Assembly (NCBI RefSeq): GCF_001440545.1
Contig: NZ_LKHP01000002.1
Coordinates: forward strand, 218,845-282,844
DNA length: 64,000 bases
Origin: Caloramator mitchellensis
Lineage (GTDB): Bacteria > Bacillota > Clostridia > Clostridiales > Caloramatoraceae
Direction of reading: 5' to 3'
Under the pieces are notes generated by a model. That model was given only the letters and a program-made list of their open reading frames with translations. It did not search any database and was not told the origin of the DNA. A program made the translations under genes and the position numbers. This document shows positions 21,134-29,482 of the stretch, one piece after another (positions within the stretch are counted from its first letter, which is position 1; each line of letters begins with the position of its first letter).

Positions 21134-22210
21134 TTATTCCCCGACCTCCTTTAATTTTTCTGTTTGGTCTGCGGTTATAAGGGCATCGATTACTTCGTCA
21201 ATTTCTCCATCCAAAAATGCTTCTAATTGATATATAGTAAGTCCAATTCTGTGGTCCGTTACTCTACCCTGTGGGAAATTGTAGGTTCTGATTCTTTCGC
21301 TTCTGTCACCAGTTCCAACCTGGCTCTTTCTCTCTGCTGCAATCTGGCTTCTTTGTTTTTCAAGCTCCATTTCATATAGCTTAACTCTAAGTATTCTCAT
21401 GGCCTTTTCTCTATTTTTTAACTGAGATTTCTCATCCTGGCACGAGATTACTATTCCAGTTGGCATATGAGTTAATCTAACAGCTGAATCAGTTGTGTTA
21501 ACGTGCTGTCCACCATGTCCGGATGAACGGAATACGTCTATTCTAATATCGTTAGGATTAATTACTATATTTGAATCAACGTCTTCAACTTCTGGTAAAA
21601 CTGCAACCGTAACTGTTGATGTGTGTATTCTTCCGCCGGCTTCAGTAACTGGAACTCTTTGAACTCTGTGGGTTCCACTTTCGTATTTAAGCCTTGAATA
21701 TGCACCCTGACCCTTAATCATGAATATTACTTCTTTATATCCTCCAAGGTCGTTAGGGCTTGTTGATACAAGTTCTGTTTTAAAGTTGTGTCTTTCTGCG
21801 TATCGTGTATACATTCTGTAAAGCTCTGCAGCAAAAAGTGCAGCCTCATCGCCGCCTGCTGCAGCCCTTATTTCAATAAACACGTTTTTATCATCGTTAG
21901 GGTCCTTAGGGAGAAGCAGAACTTTAAGCTCTTTTTCAACAACTTCCTTCTGTTCAAGAAGTTCCTTTAATTCTTCTTCAACAAGTTCCTTCATTTCCCT
22001 ATCCAAATCATCGTTTAATAATTCTTTATCGTCATCTATTCTTTTTAAAATAGTTTTATATTCTCTATATTTTAAAACTATCTCTTCTATGGAATTGTGC
22101 TCTTTGCATAGCTTCTGAAACAAATTATTATCTGCAATAACTTCAGGGTCGCTAATCTTTCTTGACAAATCCTCATATTTTTCCTCAATGAAATCAAGCT
22201 TTCCTTGCAT
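21134..22210 (-). CDS. prfA: peptide chain release factor 1
   Basis: Class I release factor reading UAA and UAG. The 358-residue protein has the catalytic GGQ at 233-235, the PAT-type codon-recognition region ([14 protein letters not shown]) and full length. PrmC, encoded just upstream in the same direction, methylates the GGQ glutamine. Confidence 0.97.
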   Translation of the reverse strand: MQGKLDFIEEKYEDLSRKISDPEVIADNNLFQKLCKEHNSIEEIVLKYREYKTILKRIDDDKELLNDDLDREMKELVEEELKELLEQKEVVEKELKVLLLPKDPNDDKNVFIEIRAAAGGDEAALFAAELYRMYTRYAERHNFKTELVSTSPNDLGGYKEVIFMIKGQGAYSRLKYESGTHRVQRVPVTEAGGRIHTSTVTVAVLPEVEDVDSNIVINPNDIRIDVFRSSGHGGQHVNTTDSAVRLTHMPTGIVISCQDEKSQLKNREKAMRILRVKLYEMELEKQRSQIAAERKSQVGTGDRSERIRTYNFPQGRVTDHRIGLTIYQLEAFLDGEIDEVIDALITADQTEKLKEVGE

Positions 22211-22292
22211 CTTTTTAACCCTCCATCAATAAACTCCAAATAATTATTATAATTCTTATCACAAAAAAAAGCAAATATTAGTGCCATTAGCT

Positions 22293-23150
22293 TTACATTT
22301 TGCCTTGCCACAGTGCTGTAACAACCCTATCAAGTCCTGCATAATCCTTATATAATTTTATTTCATCAAAACCATTTTGATATAGAATTGTTTTTACTTC
22401 CTCACCTTGATTGTGCCCAATTTCATAGGCAATAAAACCGCCTTTTTTAAGGAATTTTTTTGATTGAGATGTTATTTCTCTATAAAAGTAGAGCCCATCA
22501 ACTCCTCCAGAGAGCGCTGTGATTGGCTCAAACTTTCTAACTTCATCCATCAATGTAGCTATTTCTTCATCTTTTATATAGGGCGGATTCGATACTATAA
22601 GGTCGAAGGATTCAAAAGAATTTTCGTCAAAAGCTGATAGTAGATTTGACTTTACGACTTTTACCCTATCATCAACTTTATTTAAAATTGCGTTTTGCTT
22701 TGTAAGTTCAAGTGGGACATCCTCTATGTCGACAGCAAAAACTTGAGAACCGTCCCTTTCCTTTGCAATGCTAATGGAAATAGCGCCACTTCCACAACCT
22801 ATATCGATTATTCTTGGGCATTTAATATCTTTAATTAATTCTAGGGCTTTTTCAACCAATACTTCGGTATCAGGTCTTGGAATCAAGACACCTTCCTTTA
22901 CTAGAAATTTATTGCCGTAAAATTCCCAATATCCTATTATATATTGCAAGGGTCTTCCACTTATCCTTTGACTTAATGCATTTTCAAGTTTACTTTTTTG
23001 CTCATCAGTTAGTTTTTCATCAGGATTGCAATATAAATAAAGTTTATCTTTATTTAATACATGACCTATCAGTATTTCAGCCTCATGTTCCTGTTTGTTG
23101 TGTTTATTTAAAATTTCCTTTGTATATTTAATCGCCTCAATAATAGTCAA
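22293..23150 (-). CDS. prmC: peptide chain release factor N5-glutamine methyltransferase
   Basis: SAM-dependent enzyme that methylates the GGQ glutamine of release factors; prfA follows it. The protein has 285 residues, the SAM motif DIGCGSGAISIS (116-127) and the catalytic NPPY (188-191). An oddity: codons 132-137 (RDGSQV) contain the 14-base match GGGACGGTTCTCAA to the dispersed REP core, with no change in the spacing of the surrounding motifs. Confidence 0.95.
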   Translation of the reverse strand: MTIIEAIKYTKEILNKHNKQEHEAEILIGHVLNKDKLYLYCNPDEKLTDEQKSKLENALSQRISGRPLQYIIGYWEFYGNKFLVKEGVLIPRPDTEVLVEKALELIKDIKCPRIIDIGCGSGAISISIAKERDGSQVFAVDIEDVPLELTKQNAILNKVDDRVKVVKSNLLSAFDENSFESFDLIVSNPPYIKDEEIATLMDEVRKFEPITALSGGVDGLYFYREITSQSKKFLKKGGFIAYEIGHNQGEEVKTILYQNGFDEIKLYKDYAGLDRVVTALWQGKM

Positions 23151-23163
23151 ATTATCACCAGCC

Positions 23164-24075
23164 TTAATTTTCAGTTGGTAAAATGCGTTTTATAGCTTCT
23201 ATTGCAACTTCTATCTGGCTATCGTCCGGCTCCCTTGTTGTTAGGTTTTGCAGCATAAGCCCTGGATATGCAAGAATTTTAGATAGTTTGCTCTCTGATT
23301 TTCCGAGCCATTTAATAAGCTCATAGGATATTCCAGCTACAATTGGTATCAAAATAATCCTTGACAGTATTCTTATCAAAAAGTTAGGCCACCCAAAGAA
23401 ACTGAATATAAAAATACTAATTATCATAACTATTAAAAGAAAATTTGTCCCACACCTTGGATGCAGTCTTGTAAATTTTCTTGCATTCTCAACGGTTAAC
23501 TCTAATCCATTTTCATAACAATAAATACTCTTATGCTCAGCCCCATGATATTGAAAAACTCTCTGTATGTCCTTTAATTTGCTTATAAGTCCAATGTAAG
23601 CTAAAAAAACTAAAAGCCTTATGATTCCCTCAAGAATGTTAGTATATACCCTTCCAGGACTTTTTATTAGCCCAGCTGCAAATGTAGGCAAAACAAAAAA
23701 CAATAGTGCAGCAAAAACAATTGAAATAACTAGGCTAAGACCCATCTCAAAATCCTTGTATCTGCCCTTCAATTTATCCTTCATAAACCTTTCAAGATTG
23801 CTTTCCTCTTCTTCAAAAAACTCAGCCGAATAGCTAAGCATCCTAACCCCTACAACAAGCGAATCAACAAACGCCGCCATTCCTCTTATAATAGGCAAAC
23901 TAAGCAACTTATGCCTCTTATACAGTGGCACATTATCCTCCACCTTAACCTCAATCTCACCGTTTGCCTTTCTCACTGCCACTGCAATTTTCTTTGGCCC
24001 TCTCATCATTACCCCTTCAAGCACAGCTTGCCCACCTATGGGGACGGTTCTCAATTTATTCTCGTCTCTGTTCAA
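23164..24075 (-). CDS. DUF1385 membrane protein (YqhQ-like) with REP sequence in its 5' coding region
   Basis: A DUF1385/YqhQ-family integral membrane protein with the family start IGGQAVLEGVMMRGP and FQYHGAEHKSIYCYE (putative metal-binding histidines), plus several membrane helices. YqhQ is a membrane protein of uncertain role. Its normal start would lie just before IGGQAV, but here that position holds a REP core (24040-24060) translated as NKLRTVP. The frame stays open to 24159 through a second copy (24094-24113) that would encode a second KLRTVP. I choose TTG 24075 because GAGG lies 5 nt upstream and no ribosome binding site precedes the earlier ATGs. The 5' end is uncertain. Confidence 0.85.
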   Translation of the reverse strand: MNRDENKLRTVPIGGQAVLEGVMMRGPKKIAVAVRKANGEIEVKVEDNVPLYKRHKLLSLPIIRGMAAFVDSLVVGVRMLSYSAEFFEEEESNLERFMKDKLKGRYKDFEMGLSLVISIVFAALLFFVLPTFAAGLIKSPGRVYTNILEGIIRLLVFLAYIGLISKLKDIQRVFQYHGAEHKSIYCYENGLELTVENARKFTRLHPRCGTNFLLIVMIISIFIFSFFGWPNFLIRILSRIILIPIVAGISYELIKWLGKSESKLSKILAYPGLMLQNLTTREPDDSQIEVAIEAIKRILPTEN

Positions 24076-24113
24076 TTTAACCTCAACCTCCTTGGGGACG
24101 GTTCTCAATTTAT
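24040..24113 (+). repeat. two direct REP copies in the DUF1385 5' region
   Basis: GGGGACGGTTCTCAATT occurs at 24040 and again at 24094, in the same orientation, 54 bases apart. The first is in the coding sequence and the second covers the leader, ending directly beside the AAGGAGG element. They are the copies nearest to the RAYT stop (24423). Confidence 0.9.
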
Positions 24114-24159
24114 CCATATCTACAAAAATTTTCACAATTTCAATCAACATACGCATCAA

Positions 24160-24422
24160 AACATCATACGTCTATAGCTTTACTCGGATCACTCGTAGCT
24201 TGTCCACTTATATTCCAACCCAATTCGTAACATAATAAATTGTATTTATTAATTATAGTATATCTTGTCCAAATATAAAAGACTCAAATTACACTTTAAG
24301 AACAAAGTTCAAAAAATCAAATTCCGCAAAAAGTTTGATTTTCTATTTTACTAATTTACCCCAAATTTGATATATGAAATATTGCTTCTCTATTCCATAT
24401 ATATTTAATTCTGGTGAAAGCC
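24160..24422. other. AT-rich gap between RAYT and the DUF1385 gene
   Basis: No ORF is supported. The gap holds a hairpin with a T-run at 24311-24342 that probably terminates the RAYT transcript, and otherwise AT-rich sequence where the DUF1385 promoter should lie. Confidence 0.5.
24311..24342 (-). terminator. terminator downstream of the RAYT gene
   Basis: Perfect 9-bp AAAATCAAA/TTTGATTTT stem with a 12-nt loop, followed on the minus strand by a T-rich stretch. Confidence 0.65.
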
Positions 24423-25337
24423 TCATATAATTTTTCTATCCAAAAATTTATTTATCAAATCCTTATACTCATCCCTTGTCATAATCAATTCATAACCAAT
24501 ATTGCAAAGCTTGGATACCCTCGAAAGCGTTACACCACCTATAACTTCACAAATTTCTTTATATTTATACCCGCACAAACATCTCATTAAAAATACAGCT
24601 AAAGCTCTATATTCCGTAGCCTTCCTATTATACTTCATATGCAGCATTTTTCTATCAAGCCCTATTGTCTCTTCCATAAACTTAATTATATCTTCAGCTG
24701 AATATTCACGTCTTAAAATTATCCTCTCGCTTCTATACTCACCAGGTTGGTCCTCAAATTCTATAATTTTTTTCATCTTCTTTTCGTTACAAATATTAAC
24801 AAACTCAAAATATTTTTCTCTTGCCCTTTTAACATTCTTCCCAAACAAACCCATAATAAAACTTTCATCTAAAACGCCATACTTATCATGAGTCAATCCA
24901 AGATAAACACCTAAACTCGAGAACTCGTATGCCTCTAAGTTTTCCCTATATTCTTTTATAGCAAGTGGATTATTATGCACATAAGCAGAGAGCGTAATAA
25001 GATATCTATCATCCTTAACAGCAATACTCCTAAACCTATCATGGAAAAGATGTCCATGCCTCTTATATTTTTTATTGAAATATTGAACATAACGCAAATT
25101 TATACCATGCATTATTTTTGAAATATCATAACCGTTTGAATCTACGATAAGATGGACATGATTTGTCATTAAACAATAAGCGTAAATTTTAAACTCGTAT
25201 TTACCTTGATATTTTTTTACAATATCAAAATAAGCTCTTTTATCGTTATCATCCCTAAACAAATCGACTTCAGAAATGCTCTTTGACATTATGTGATAAA
25301 CAGCATCATAAGCCTTAACTCTTGCAACTCTGGGCAT
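24423..25337 (-). CDS. REP-associated tyrosine transposase (RAYT, Y1/HUH family) with C-terminal DnaA-like domain
   Basis: Single-strand HUH endonuclease related to IS200/IS605 transposases. It has 304 residues. The HUH pair is H60-V61-H62 in MTNHVHLIVDS, and the candidate nucleophile is Tyr119 in AYVHNNP; GHLFHDRFRS (96-105) is a typical RAYT motif. A C-terminal region (about 220-295, with KYKEICEVIGGVTLSRVSKL) resembles the helix-turn-helix of DnaA domain IV, as in many Firmicute RAYTs. The gene is single copy in the window and has no flanking IS ends or target duplication. REP copies cluster around it. The ATG (25335-25337) lies inside the 3' arm of a 14-bp perfect inverted repeat, suggesting translational repression. 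Confidence 0.9.
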   Translation of the reverse strand: MPRVARVKAYDAVYHIMSKSISEVDLFRDDNDKRAYFDIVKKYQGKYEFKIYAYCLMTNHVHLIVDSNGYDISKIMHGINLRYVQYFNKKYKRHGHLFHDRFRSIAVKDDRYLITLSAYVHNNPLAIKEYRENLEAYEFSSLGVYLGLTHDKYGVLDESFIMGLFGKNVKRAREKYFEFVNICNEKKMKKIIEFEDQPGEYRSERIILRREYSAEDIIKFMEETIGLDRKMLHMKYNRKATEYRALAVFLMRCLCGYKYKEICEVIGGVTLSRVSKLCNIGYELIMTRDEYKDLINKFLDRKII

Positions 25338-25381
25338 ACTATCAACTCCATTCCTAAAATTTCATTCATAGTATGCCCAGA
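25329..25381 (-). promoter_or_regulatory. hairpin sequestering the RAYT start codon
   Basis: Arms TCTGGGCATACTAT (25329-25342) and ATAGTATGCCCAGA (25368-25381) are perfect inverse complements, 14 bp, with a 25-nt loop. In the mRNA the ATG is in the 3' arm, and the GGAG ribosome binding site (25346-25349) is in the loop. Confidence 0.8.
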
Positions 25382-25443
25382 TTATATATTATTATTCAGT
25401 TTTTGAAATAATTATAGAAAATGTTTATATCTACTATTCAAGC

Positions 25444-25653
25444 CTAATCTTCCCATAAGTCCAAGTATTTCTTAGCTTTCTCTTTTCTCTTTTGCGTCTC
25501 ACAATAGTCTATAAAATAATCTCCAGCAAAAACAACTACATCGCCTTCCCTTGCTGCCTCAGGCAAAAGTTCTTTTTTAACATTTTCAACTTCACCTTCG
25601 TCCCACACAATAACAGCAAATTCACCTTCAAACCTATCAATAACGCCCATCAT
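25444..25653 (-). CDS. DUF3006 family small protein
   Basis: About 69 residues with the DUF3006 pattern: MGVIDRFEGEFAVIVWD, then LLPEAAREGDVVVF. DUF3006 proteins are short, mostly beta and of unknown function, often found near exported metallo-hydrolases or ComEC-type proteins. The start at 25653 has AGGGG at a 7-nt spacing; the longer frame to 25671 lacks one. It is separated from tdk by a REP copy. Confidence 0.8.
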   Translation of the reverse strand: MMGVIDRFEGEFAVIVWDEGEVENVKKELLPEAAREGDVVVFAGDYFIDYCETQKRKEKAKKYLDLWED

Positions 25654-25689
25654 AACGATACCCCTAAACAAATTTTTCTATGTAAGAAT

Positions 25690-25706
25690 AAATTGAGAAC
25701 CGTCCC
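25690..25706 (-). repeat. REP copy abutting the tdk stop codon
   Basis: Minus-strand GGGACGGTTCTCAATTT. Its first G is the last base of the tdk TAG stop codon. The tail continues into ATTCTTACATAGAAAAATTTG, resembling the extended repeat. Confidence 0.9.
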
Positions 25707-26281
25707 TATTTCAAAATTATATGACACTTGCGACAGCGAGCCTCATAGGCTTCCTTAGCGCCAACCAGAACAATTGGGTCGGTGTATTTAGCAGGTCGCC
25801 CGTTTATAAGCCTCTGGGTGCGCGTCGCAGGATTTCCGCAAACCACACATATAGCTTGTATTTTATCAACAAATTCTGCTATAGACAATAAATGCGGCAC
25901 TGGTCCAAAGGGCTCTCCCCTGAAATCCATATCAAGCCCAGCACAAATAACTCTTTTTCCCTTATCAGCAAGTTTCTTGCAAACCTCGACAATTTCATCA
26001 TCAAAAAATTGAACCTCATCGATTGCAATTACATCAGTATCCTCATCAATAAACCTATATATATCAGAAGCCTTCTCAATAGAATACGCACCTTCTTTAT
26101 CCCCATTATGCGAAACAACTTCTGTAATACTATATCTTATGTCGATAGATGGTTTAAAAACTTGAACCTTCTGTCTTGCTATTTTAGCTCTTTTTATTCT
26201 CCTTATCAGTTCCTCACTTTTACCCGAATACATTGGTCCAACAATAATCTCAATCCATCCGTGGTCCTTTGGCCCATACAT
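25706..26281 (-). CDS. tdk: thymidine kinase
   Basis: Phosphorylates thymidine to dTMP in nucleotide salvage. The 191-residue type II enzyme has the P-loop GPMYSGKS (16-23), the DEVQFFD catalytic segment (Glu near 89-95) and the zinc lasso with CVVC and CRKC. A GGGAGGG ribosome binding site precedes the ATG. The last codon and stop meet a REP core directly. Confidence 0.96.
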   Translation of the reverse strand: MYGPKDHGWIEIIVGPMYSGKSEELIRRIKRAKIARQKVQVFKPSIDIRYSITEVVSHNGDKEGAYSIEKASDIYRFIDEDTDVIAIDEVQFFDDEIVEVCKKLADKGKRVICAGLDMDFRGEPFGPVPHLLSIAEFVDKIQAICVVCGNPATRTQRLINGRPAKYTDPIVLVGAKEAYEARCRKCHIILK

Positions 26282-26302
26282 AGCATACCCTCCCTCTAAA
26301 AG

Positions 26303-26323
26303 AAAAAGACCGGAACTCCGGTC
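26303..26323 (-). terminator. terminator after rpmE
   Basis: Perfect 7-bp GC-rich stem GACCGGA/TCCGGTC followed by TTTTTCTTTT on the minus strand. Confidence 0.85.
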
Positions 26324-26329
26324 AGCATA

Positions 26330-26545
26330 TTATTCTTCGTGCTTGATATTGTATTTTTTCATGAACTTTTCTAGTCTTCCACCAGCTTCAACAATCATCT
26401 TTTGCTTTCCTGTGAAGAATGGATGGCATTTTGAACAAATTTCAACCTTTAATTCCTTCTTTACAGATCCAGTTACAAAAGTGTTACCACATGCACACTT
26501 AACTACTGCTTCATGAGTATAATTTGGATGAATACCTTCTCTCAT
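26330..26545 (-). CDS. rpmE: 50S ribosomal protein L31 (zinc type)
   Basis: A 71-residue ribosomal protein beginning [17 protein letters not shown]. The two cysteine pairs CAC and CSKC show that it is the zinc-binding C+ form. The ATG at 26545 lies 8 nt after GAGGTG; the in-frame GTG three codons upstream overlaps the ribosome binding site and is rejected. Confidence 0.96.
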   Translation of the reverse strand: MREGIHPNYTHEAVVKCACGNTFVTGSVKKELKVEICSKCHPFFTGKQKMIVEAGGRLEKFMKKYNIKHEE

Positions 26546-26573
26546 CTGCTTCACCTCTTTCTAATAACTTTAT

Positions 26574-26602
26574 GGAAATATAATTGTTATTATATACTTT
26601 CC
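26574..26602 (-). promoter_or_regulatory. leader hairpin upstream of rpmE
   Basis: GGAAAGTATATAAT pairs with ATTATATTTCC with minor mismatches around a short loop, between the rpmE promoter and its ribosome binding site. It could be an autoregulatory site for L31, but AT-rich pairing of this length may be chance. Confidence 0.35.
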
Positions 26603-26617
26603 CTATTAACCTTTAAA

Positions 26618-26646
26618 ATTATAACATACGAAACATATTTTATCAA
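26618..26646 (-). promoter_or_regulatory. sigma-A promoter of rpmE
   Basis: On the minus strand TTGATA (26641-26646), a 17-base spacer and a consensus TATAAT (26618-26623). Confidence 0.7.
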
Positions 26647-26707
26647 CTACTTTTTACTTTTTATATTCTATTATTGCAAATGCATACAAATTGTGTCAGA
26701 TGCTAAT

Positions 26708-26725
26708 CAATTGAGAACCGTCCCC
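26708..26725 (-). repeat. REP copy downstream of rho
   Basis: Minus-strand GGGGACGGTTCTCAATTG, 16 bases past the rho stop. It lies next to a CCCAAGC/GCTTGGG inverted repeat (26733-26755) that overlaps the rho 3' end and has no T-run. Confidence 0.9.
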
Positions 26726-26740
26726 AAGGGTTCCCAAGCC

Positions 26741-28108
26741 TTAAATTAGCTTGGGGAATAGTTGGACGAATTCCTTGTTGTTCTTGGTTTTTAATAGAGC
26801 GTGAATAAGCTTCTCCGTAGCCTCCTGTGATGTTTCAACAGCTAAAACACGTCTCACTGCAAGGACACAGTTGTATTCTTCAGGCGTTAATAGCAGGTCT
26901 TCCCTTCTCGTTCCAGATTTGTTTATATCAATTGCCGGGAAGATTCTTCTTTCCTGCAGTTTTCTGTCAAGATGAACTTCCATGTTTCCGGTTCCCTTGA
27001 ATTCTTCGAATATAACATCATCCATACGGCTGCCGGTTTCAATAAGCGCTGTTGCAAGTATTGTCAAGCTTCCGCCCTCTTCTATGTTTCTTGCAGCACC
27101 GAAGAATTTTTTAGGCTGAATAAGCGCTCCTGGGTCCAAACCACCTGATAATGTTCTTCCCGTTGGTGATATTGTTAAGTTATACGCCCTTGACAGCCTT
27201 GTTAAGCTGTCCATTAATATAACGACATCCTTTTTAAGTTCAACCAATCTCTTTGCTCTTTCCAACACAAGTTCAGCAACCCTTGTATGATTTTCCGGCT
27301 CTTCATCGAATGTTGAATAAACAACCTCTCCCTGAATAGACCTTTGCATATCAGTAACTTCTTCAGGTCTTTCATCTATCAAAAGAACTATCAATATCAC
27401 ATCAGGATGATTTCTTGTTATAGCATTAGCAATCTTTTTCATAAGAACAGTTTTTCCAGCCTTAGGAGGCGCAACAATAAGTCCTCTTTGGCCTCGTCCA
27501 ATTGGGGCTAAAATATCAATTAACCTTGTTGCAAGTTCGTTGCCCGAAGTTTCAAGAGACAGTCTTTCGGTTGGATAAATTGGTGTTAAATTTTCAAATG
27601 ATTTTCTTCCAATTATTTTTTCAGGCGGAAATCCGTTTATCTCCTGAAGATACAAAAGCGCCCTATATTTTTCAGACTCGTTTGGAATCCTTGCCTTACC
27701 TCTTATCTTATCGCCGGTTCTTAAATTAAACTTCCTAATTTGCGAAGGCGAAACATAAACGTCCCTTAAACCCTGCTGATAATTATCAAGCCTCAAAAAT
27801 CCATAGGACTGATTTTCAACAAGTTCAAAAATCCCTTCAACTGTATCAGAATCCACCAAAAGCTCCTGCAATCTATTCCTCTTATCAGCATCTATATCAT
27901 GCAGCTTCATAACCTCAAGCTCTTTTTCAACCTCAGGGATGATTATAGAAATCTCTTTACTAGCTTCATCCTCAGGTTGTTCTTGAATTTTTAAAATCTC
28001 TTCTATTAGCTCACTTTTTCTAAACTTTGTTACTGATTTAATGCCCAAATCCTTTCCTATATCCCTTAACTCCTCCAGCGATTTGGTCTTTAATTCCTCA
28101 AATTCCAT
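26741..28108 (-). CDS. rho: transcription termination factor Rho
   Basis: Hexameric RNA helicase that terminates transcription. The 455-residue protein has a Rho_N helical domain (about 1-45), an RNA-binding cold-shock-like domain (about 75-145) and a RecA-type ATPase with P-loop VAPPKAGKT and [11 protein letters not shown]. Length is typical of clostridial Rho. The leader (28109-28290) carries a hairpin that could be involved in autoregulation. Confidence 0.97.
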   Translation of the reverse strand: MEFEELKTKSLEELRDIGKDLGIKSVTKFRKSELIEEILKIQEQPEDEASKEISIIIPEVEKELEVMKLHDIDADKRNRLQELLVDSDTVEGIFELVENQSYGFLRLDNYQQGLRDVYVSPSQIRKFNLRTGDKIRGKARIPNESEKYRALLYLQEINGFPPEKIIGRKSFENLTPIYPTERLSLETSGNELATRLIDILAPIGRGQRGLIVAPPKAGKTVLMKKIANAITRNHPDVILIVLLIDERPEEVTDMQRSIQGEVVYSTFDEEPENHTRVAELVLERAKRLVELKKDVVILMDSLTRLSRAYNLTISPTGRTLSGGLDPGALIQPKKFFGAARNIEEGGSLTILATALIETGSRMDDVIFEEFKGTGNMEVHLDRKLQERRIFPAIDINKSGTRREDLLLTPEEYNCVLAVRRVLAVETSQEATEKLIHALLKTKNNKEFVQLFPKLI

Positions 28109-28406
28109 AATTTACCTCCTAGTTCGCGTGTTAAATTTATTTAAAACCATTGGGAATAAACGAAATGAATTAAAAGTTTTCCTTACATTTATATTTCCCT
28201 TACAAAATCCATCCAACTCAAAATATAGGTTTCAATTGCTGAAAAAATTATGGACCTGGAAACCTATATGATAAACAGAAATTGATTTACATGATTGAAG
28301 TTGACTCGCACATTAGTAATATAATTTTAATTAAAAAAACAAATTTTGTAAAGTAAAAATTATTTAAAAATTATCCCCCAAAATCATACGACTTTGGGGG
28401 GCGTAA
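28109..28406 (-). other. rho leader region with a 10-bp stem
   Basis: A 298-bp gap with no supported ORF. Perfect arms TATAGGTTTC (28224-28233) and GAAACCTATA (28259-28268) enclose a 25-nt loop about 120-160 nt upstream of the rho start. The left-hand part (28374-28400) is the terminator of the upstream transaldolase gene. I see no consensus promoter. Confidence 0.5.
28374..28400 (-). terminator. terminator after the transaldolase gene
   Basis: CCCCCAAA pairs perfectly with TTTGGGGG (9-10 nt loop), followed on the minus strand by an AT-rich tail. Confidence 0.8.
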
Positions 28407-29054
28407 TCACTTCTTAGGAACCTTTTCCCAATCCTTAAGGAATCTATCAATTCCTATATCAGTCAATGGATGTTTAGTCATTTGTTGTAATACATTAAAT
28501 GGAACTGTGGCAATGTGAGCACCTGCAAGAGCTGCCTTTTCAACATGAATTGGGTTTCTTATGCTTGCAGCTATTATCTCCGTTTCAATTCCATAGTTAT
28601 CGAATATATTTACAATCTCTTCAATCAGATACATTCCGTCCATTCCTACATCATCCAACCTTCCAAGGAATGGGCTAACATATGTTGCTCCTGCTCTTGC
28701 TGCTAAAAGCGCCTGAGCTGATGAAAAAATTAATGTAACATTTGTCTTAATCCCTTCTTTAGATAAAACCTTTACAGCCTTCAAGCCTTCAATTGTCATA
28801 GGTATCTTTATTACTATATTCTTATGTATCTTAGCAAGTTCCCTTGCTTCCTTAATCATTCCTTCGTGTTCAAGGCTAATTACTTCAGCACTTATTGGTC
28901 CATCAACTATGCTTGTAATTTCCTTTACAACTTCAACAAAATCTCTTCCTTCCCTTGCAATCAAAGAAGGATTAGTCGTAACTCCACAAATAACTCCCCA
29001 TGCTTCAGCCTCTCTAATCTCATTTACATTGGCAGTGTCGATAAATAACTTCAT
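28407..29054 (-). CDS. fsa: transaldolase / fructose-6-phosphate aldolase
   Basis: Class I Schiff-base aldolase of the small transaldolase (TalC/Fsa) family, 215 residues. The start [20 protein letters not shown] is diagnostic and the catalytic lysine is Lys83 in [33 protein letters not shown] spans two family signatures. Whether it works as transaldolase in the pentose phosphate pathway or as an F6P aldolase cannot be decided here; clostridial enzymes of this type are usually transaldolases. Confidence 0.94.
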   Translation of the reverse strand: MKLFIDTANVNEIREAEAWGVICGVTTNPSLIAREGRDFVEVVKEITSIVDGPISAEVISLEHEGMIKEARELAKIHKNIVIKIPMTIEGLKAVKVLSKEGIKTNVTLIFSSAQALLAARAGATYVSPFLGRLDDVGMDGMYLIEEIVNIFDNYGIETEIIAASIRNPIHVEKAALAGAHIATVPFNVLQQMTKHPLTDIGIDRFLKDWEKVPKK

Positions 29055-29056
29055 TA

Positions 29057-29449
29057 TTAAACCCTCCCTAACCTTGATTTATACATAAATCCAAGTGAAA
29101 TTAAAAATTCCTCAAAATCGCTCTCATATCTTTTAATTATACCATCAACATTATTGTGTTTACCAGCAAAAGCAATCTCAATACCGCTGAAAGGACAATT
29201 TACAACCTTTAAAGGCTTTTCTACAAGCTCTTTTACCTTATATCTATATTTATGCTTCTTCTCACAAACAACGCAGTCTATCTCAAAATGCAATTCACCA
29301 TTTCTTAGTTCATAGCTCAAGACATCATGACCACAGCTGCATTTTAAACAGCTTGATGACTTTGCTCTAAATAAATCTATATTGAATGGAACATATTTTC
29401 CGCATTTGCTGCATTTTATTACCATTTTAAAAGTAGGGCTAATAAACAT
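29057..29449 (-). CDS. zinc-ribbon protein of unknown function
   Basis: 130 residues with three CXXC pairs: CSKC (13-16), CLKCSC (about 34-39) and CVVC (about 58-61), followed by a helix-rich C-terminus. The cysteine pattern suggests one or two structural zinc sites and resembles CpXC-like proteins, without a certain match. The ribosome binding site GGGAGGTG supports the start. It ends 2 bases before fsa, so the two are co-transcribed. Confidence 0.7.
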   Translation of the reverse strand: MFISPTFKMVIKCSKCGKYVPFNIDLFRAKSSSCLKCSCGHDVLSYELRNGELHFEIDCVVCEKKHKYRYKVKELVEKPLKVVNCPFSGIEIAFAGKHNNVDGIIKRYESDFEEFLISLGFMYKSRLGRV

Positions 29450-29482
29450 AACTTCACCTCCCTGATTAAAATATTCAACAAA

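Noticed and set aside
24423-25337. Full IS200/IS605 insertion sequence around the RAYT gene
   Set aside because: No left and right end hairpins or target duplication of an IS could be found, and the C-terminal DnaA-like domain fits a domesticated RAYT.
25492-25758. Plus-strand frame containing KLRTVP across the DUF3006 gene and REP copy
   Set aside because: It overlaps real minus-strand genes and has no ribosome binding site.
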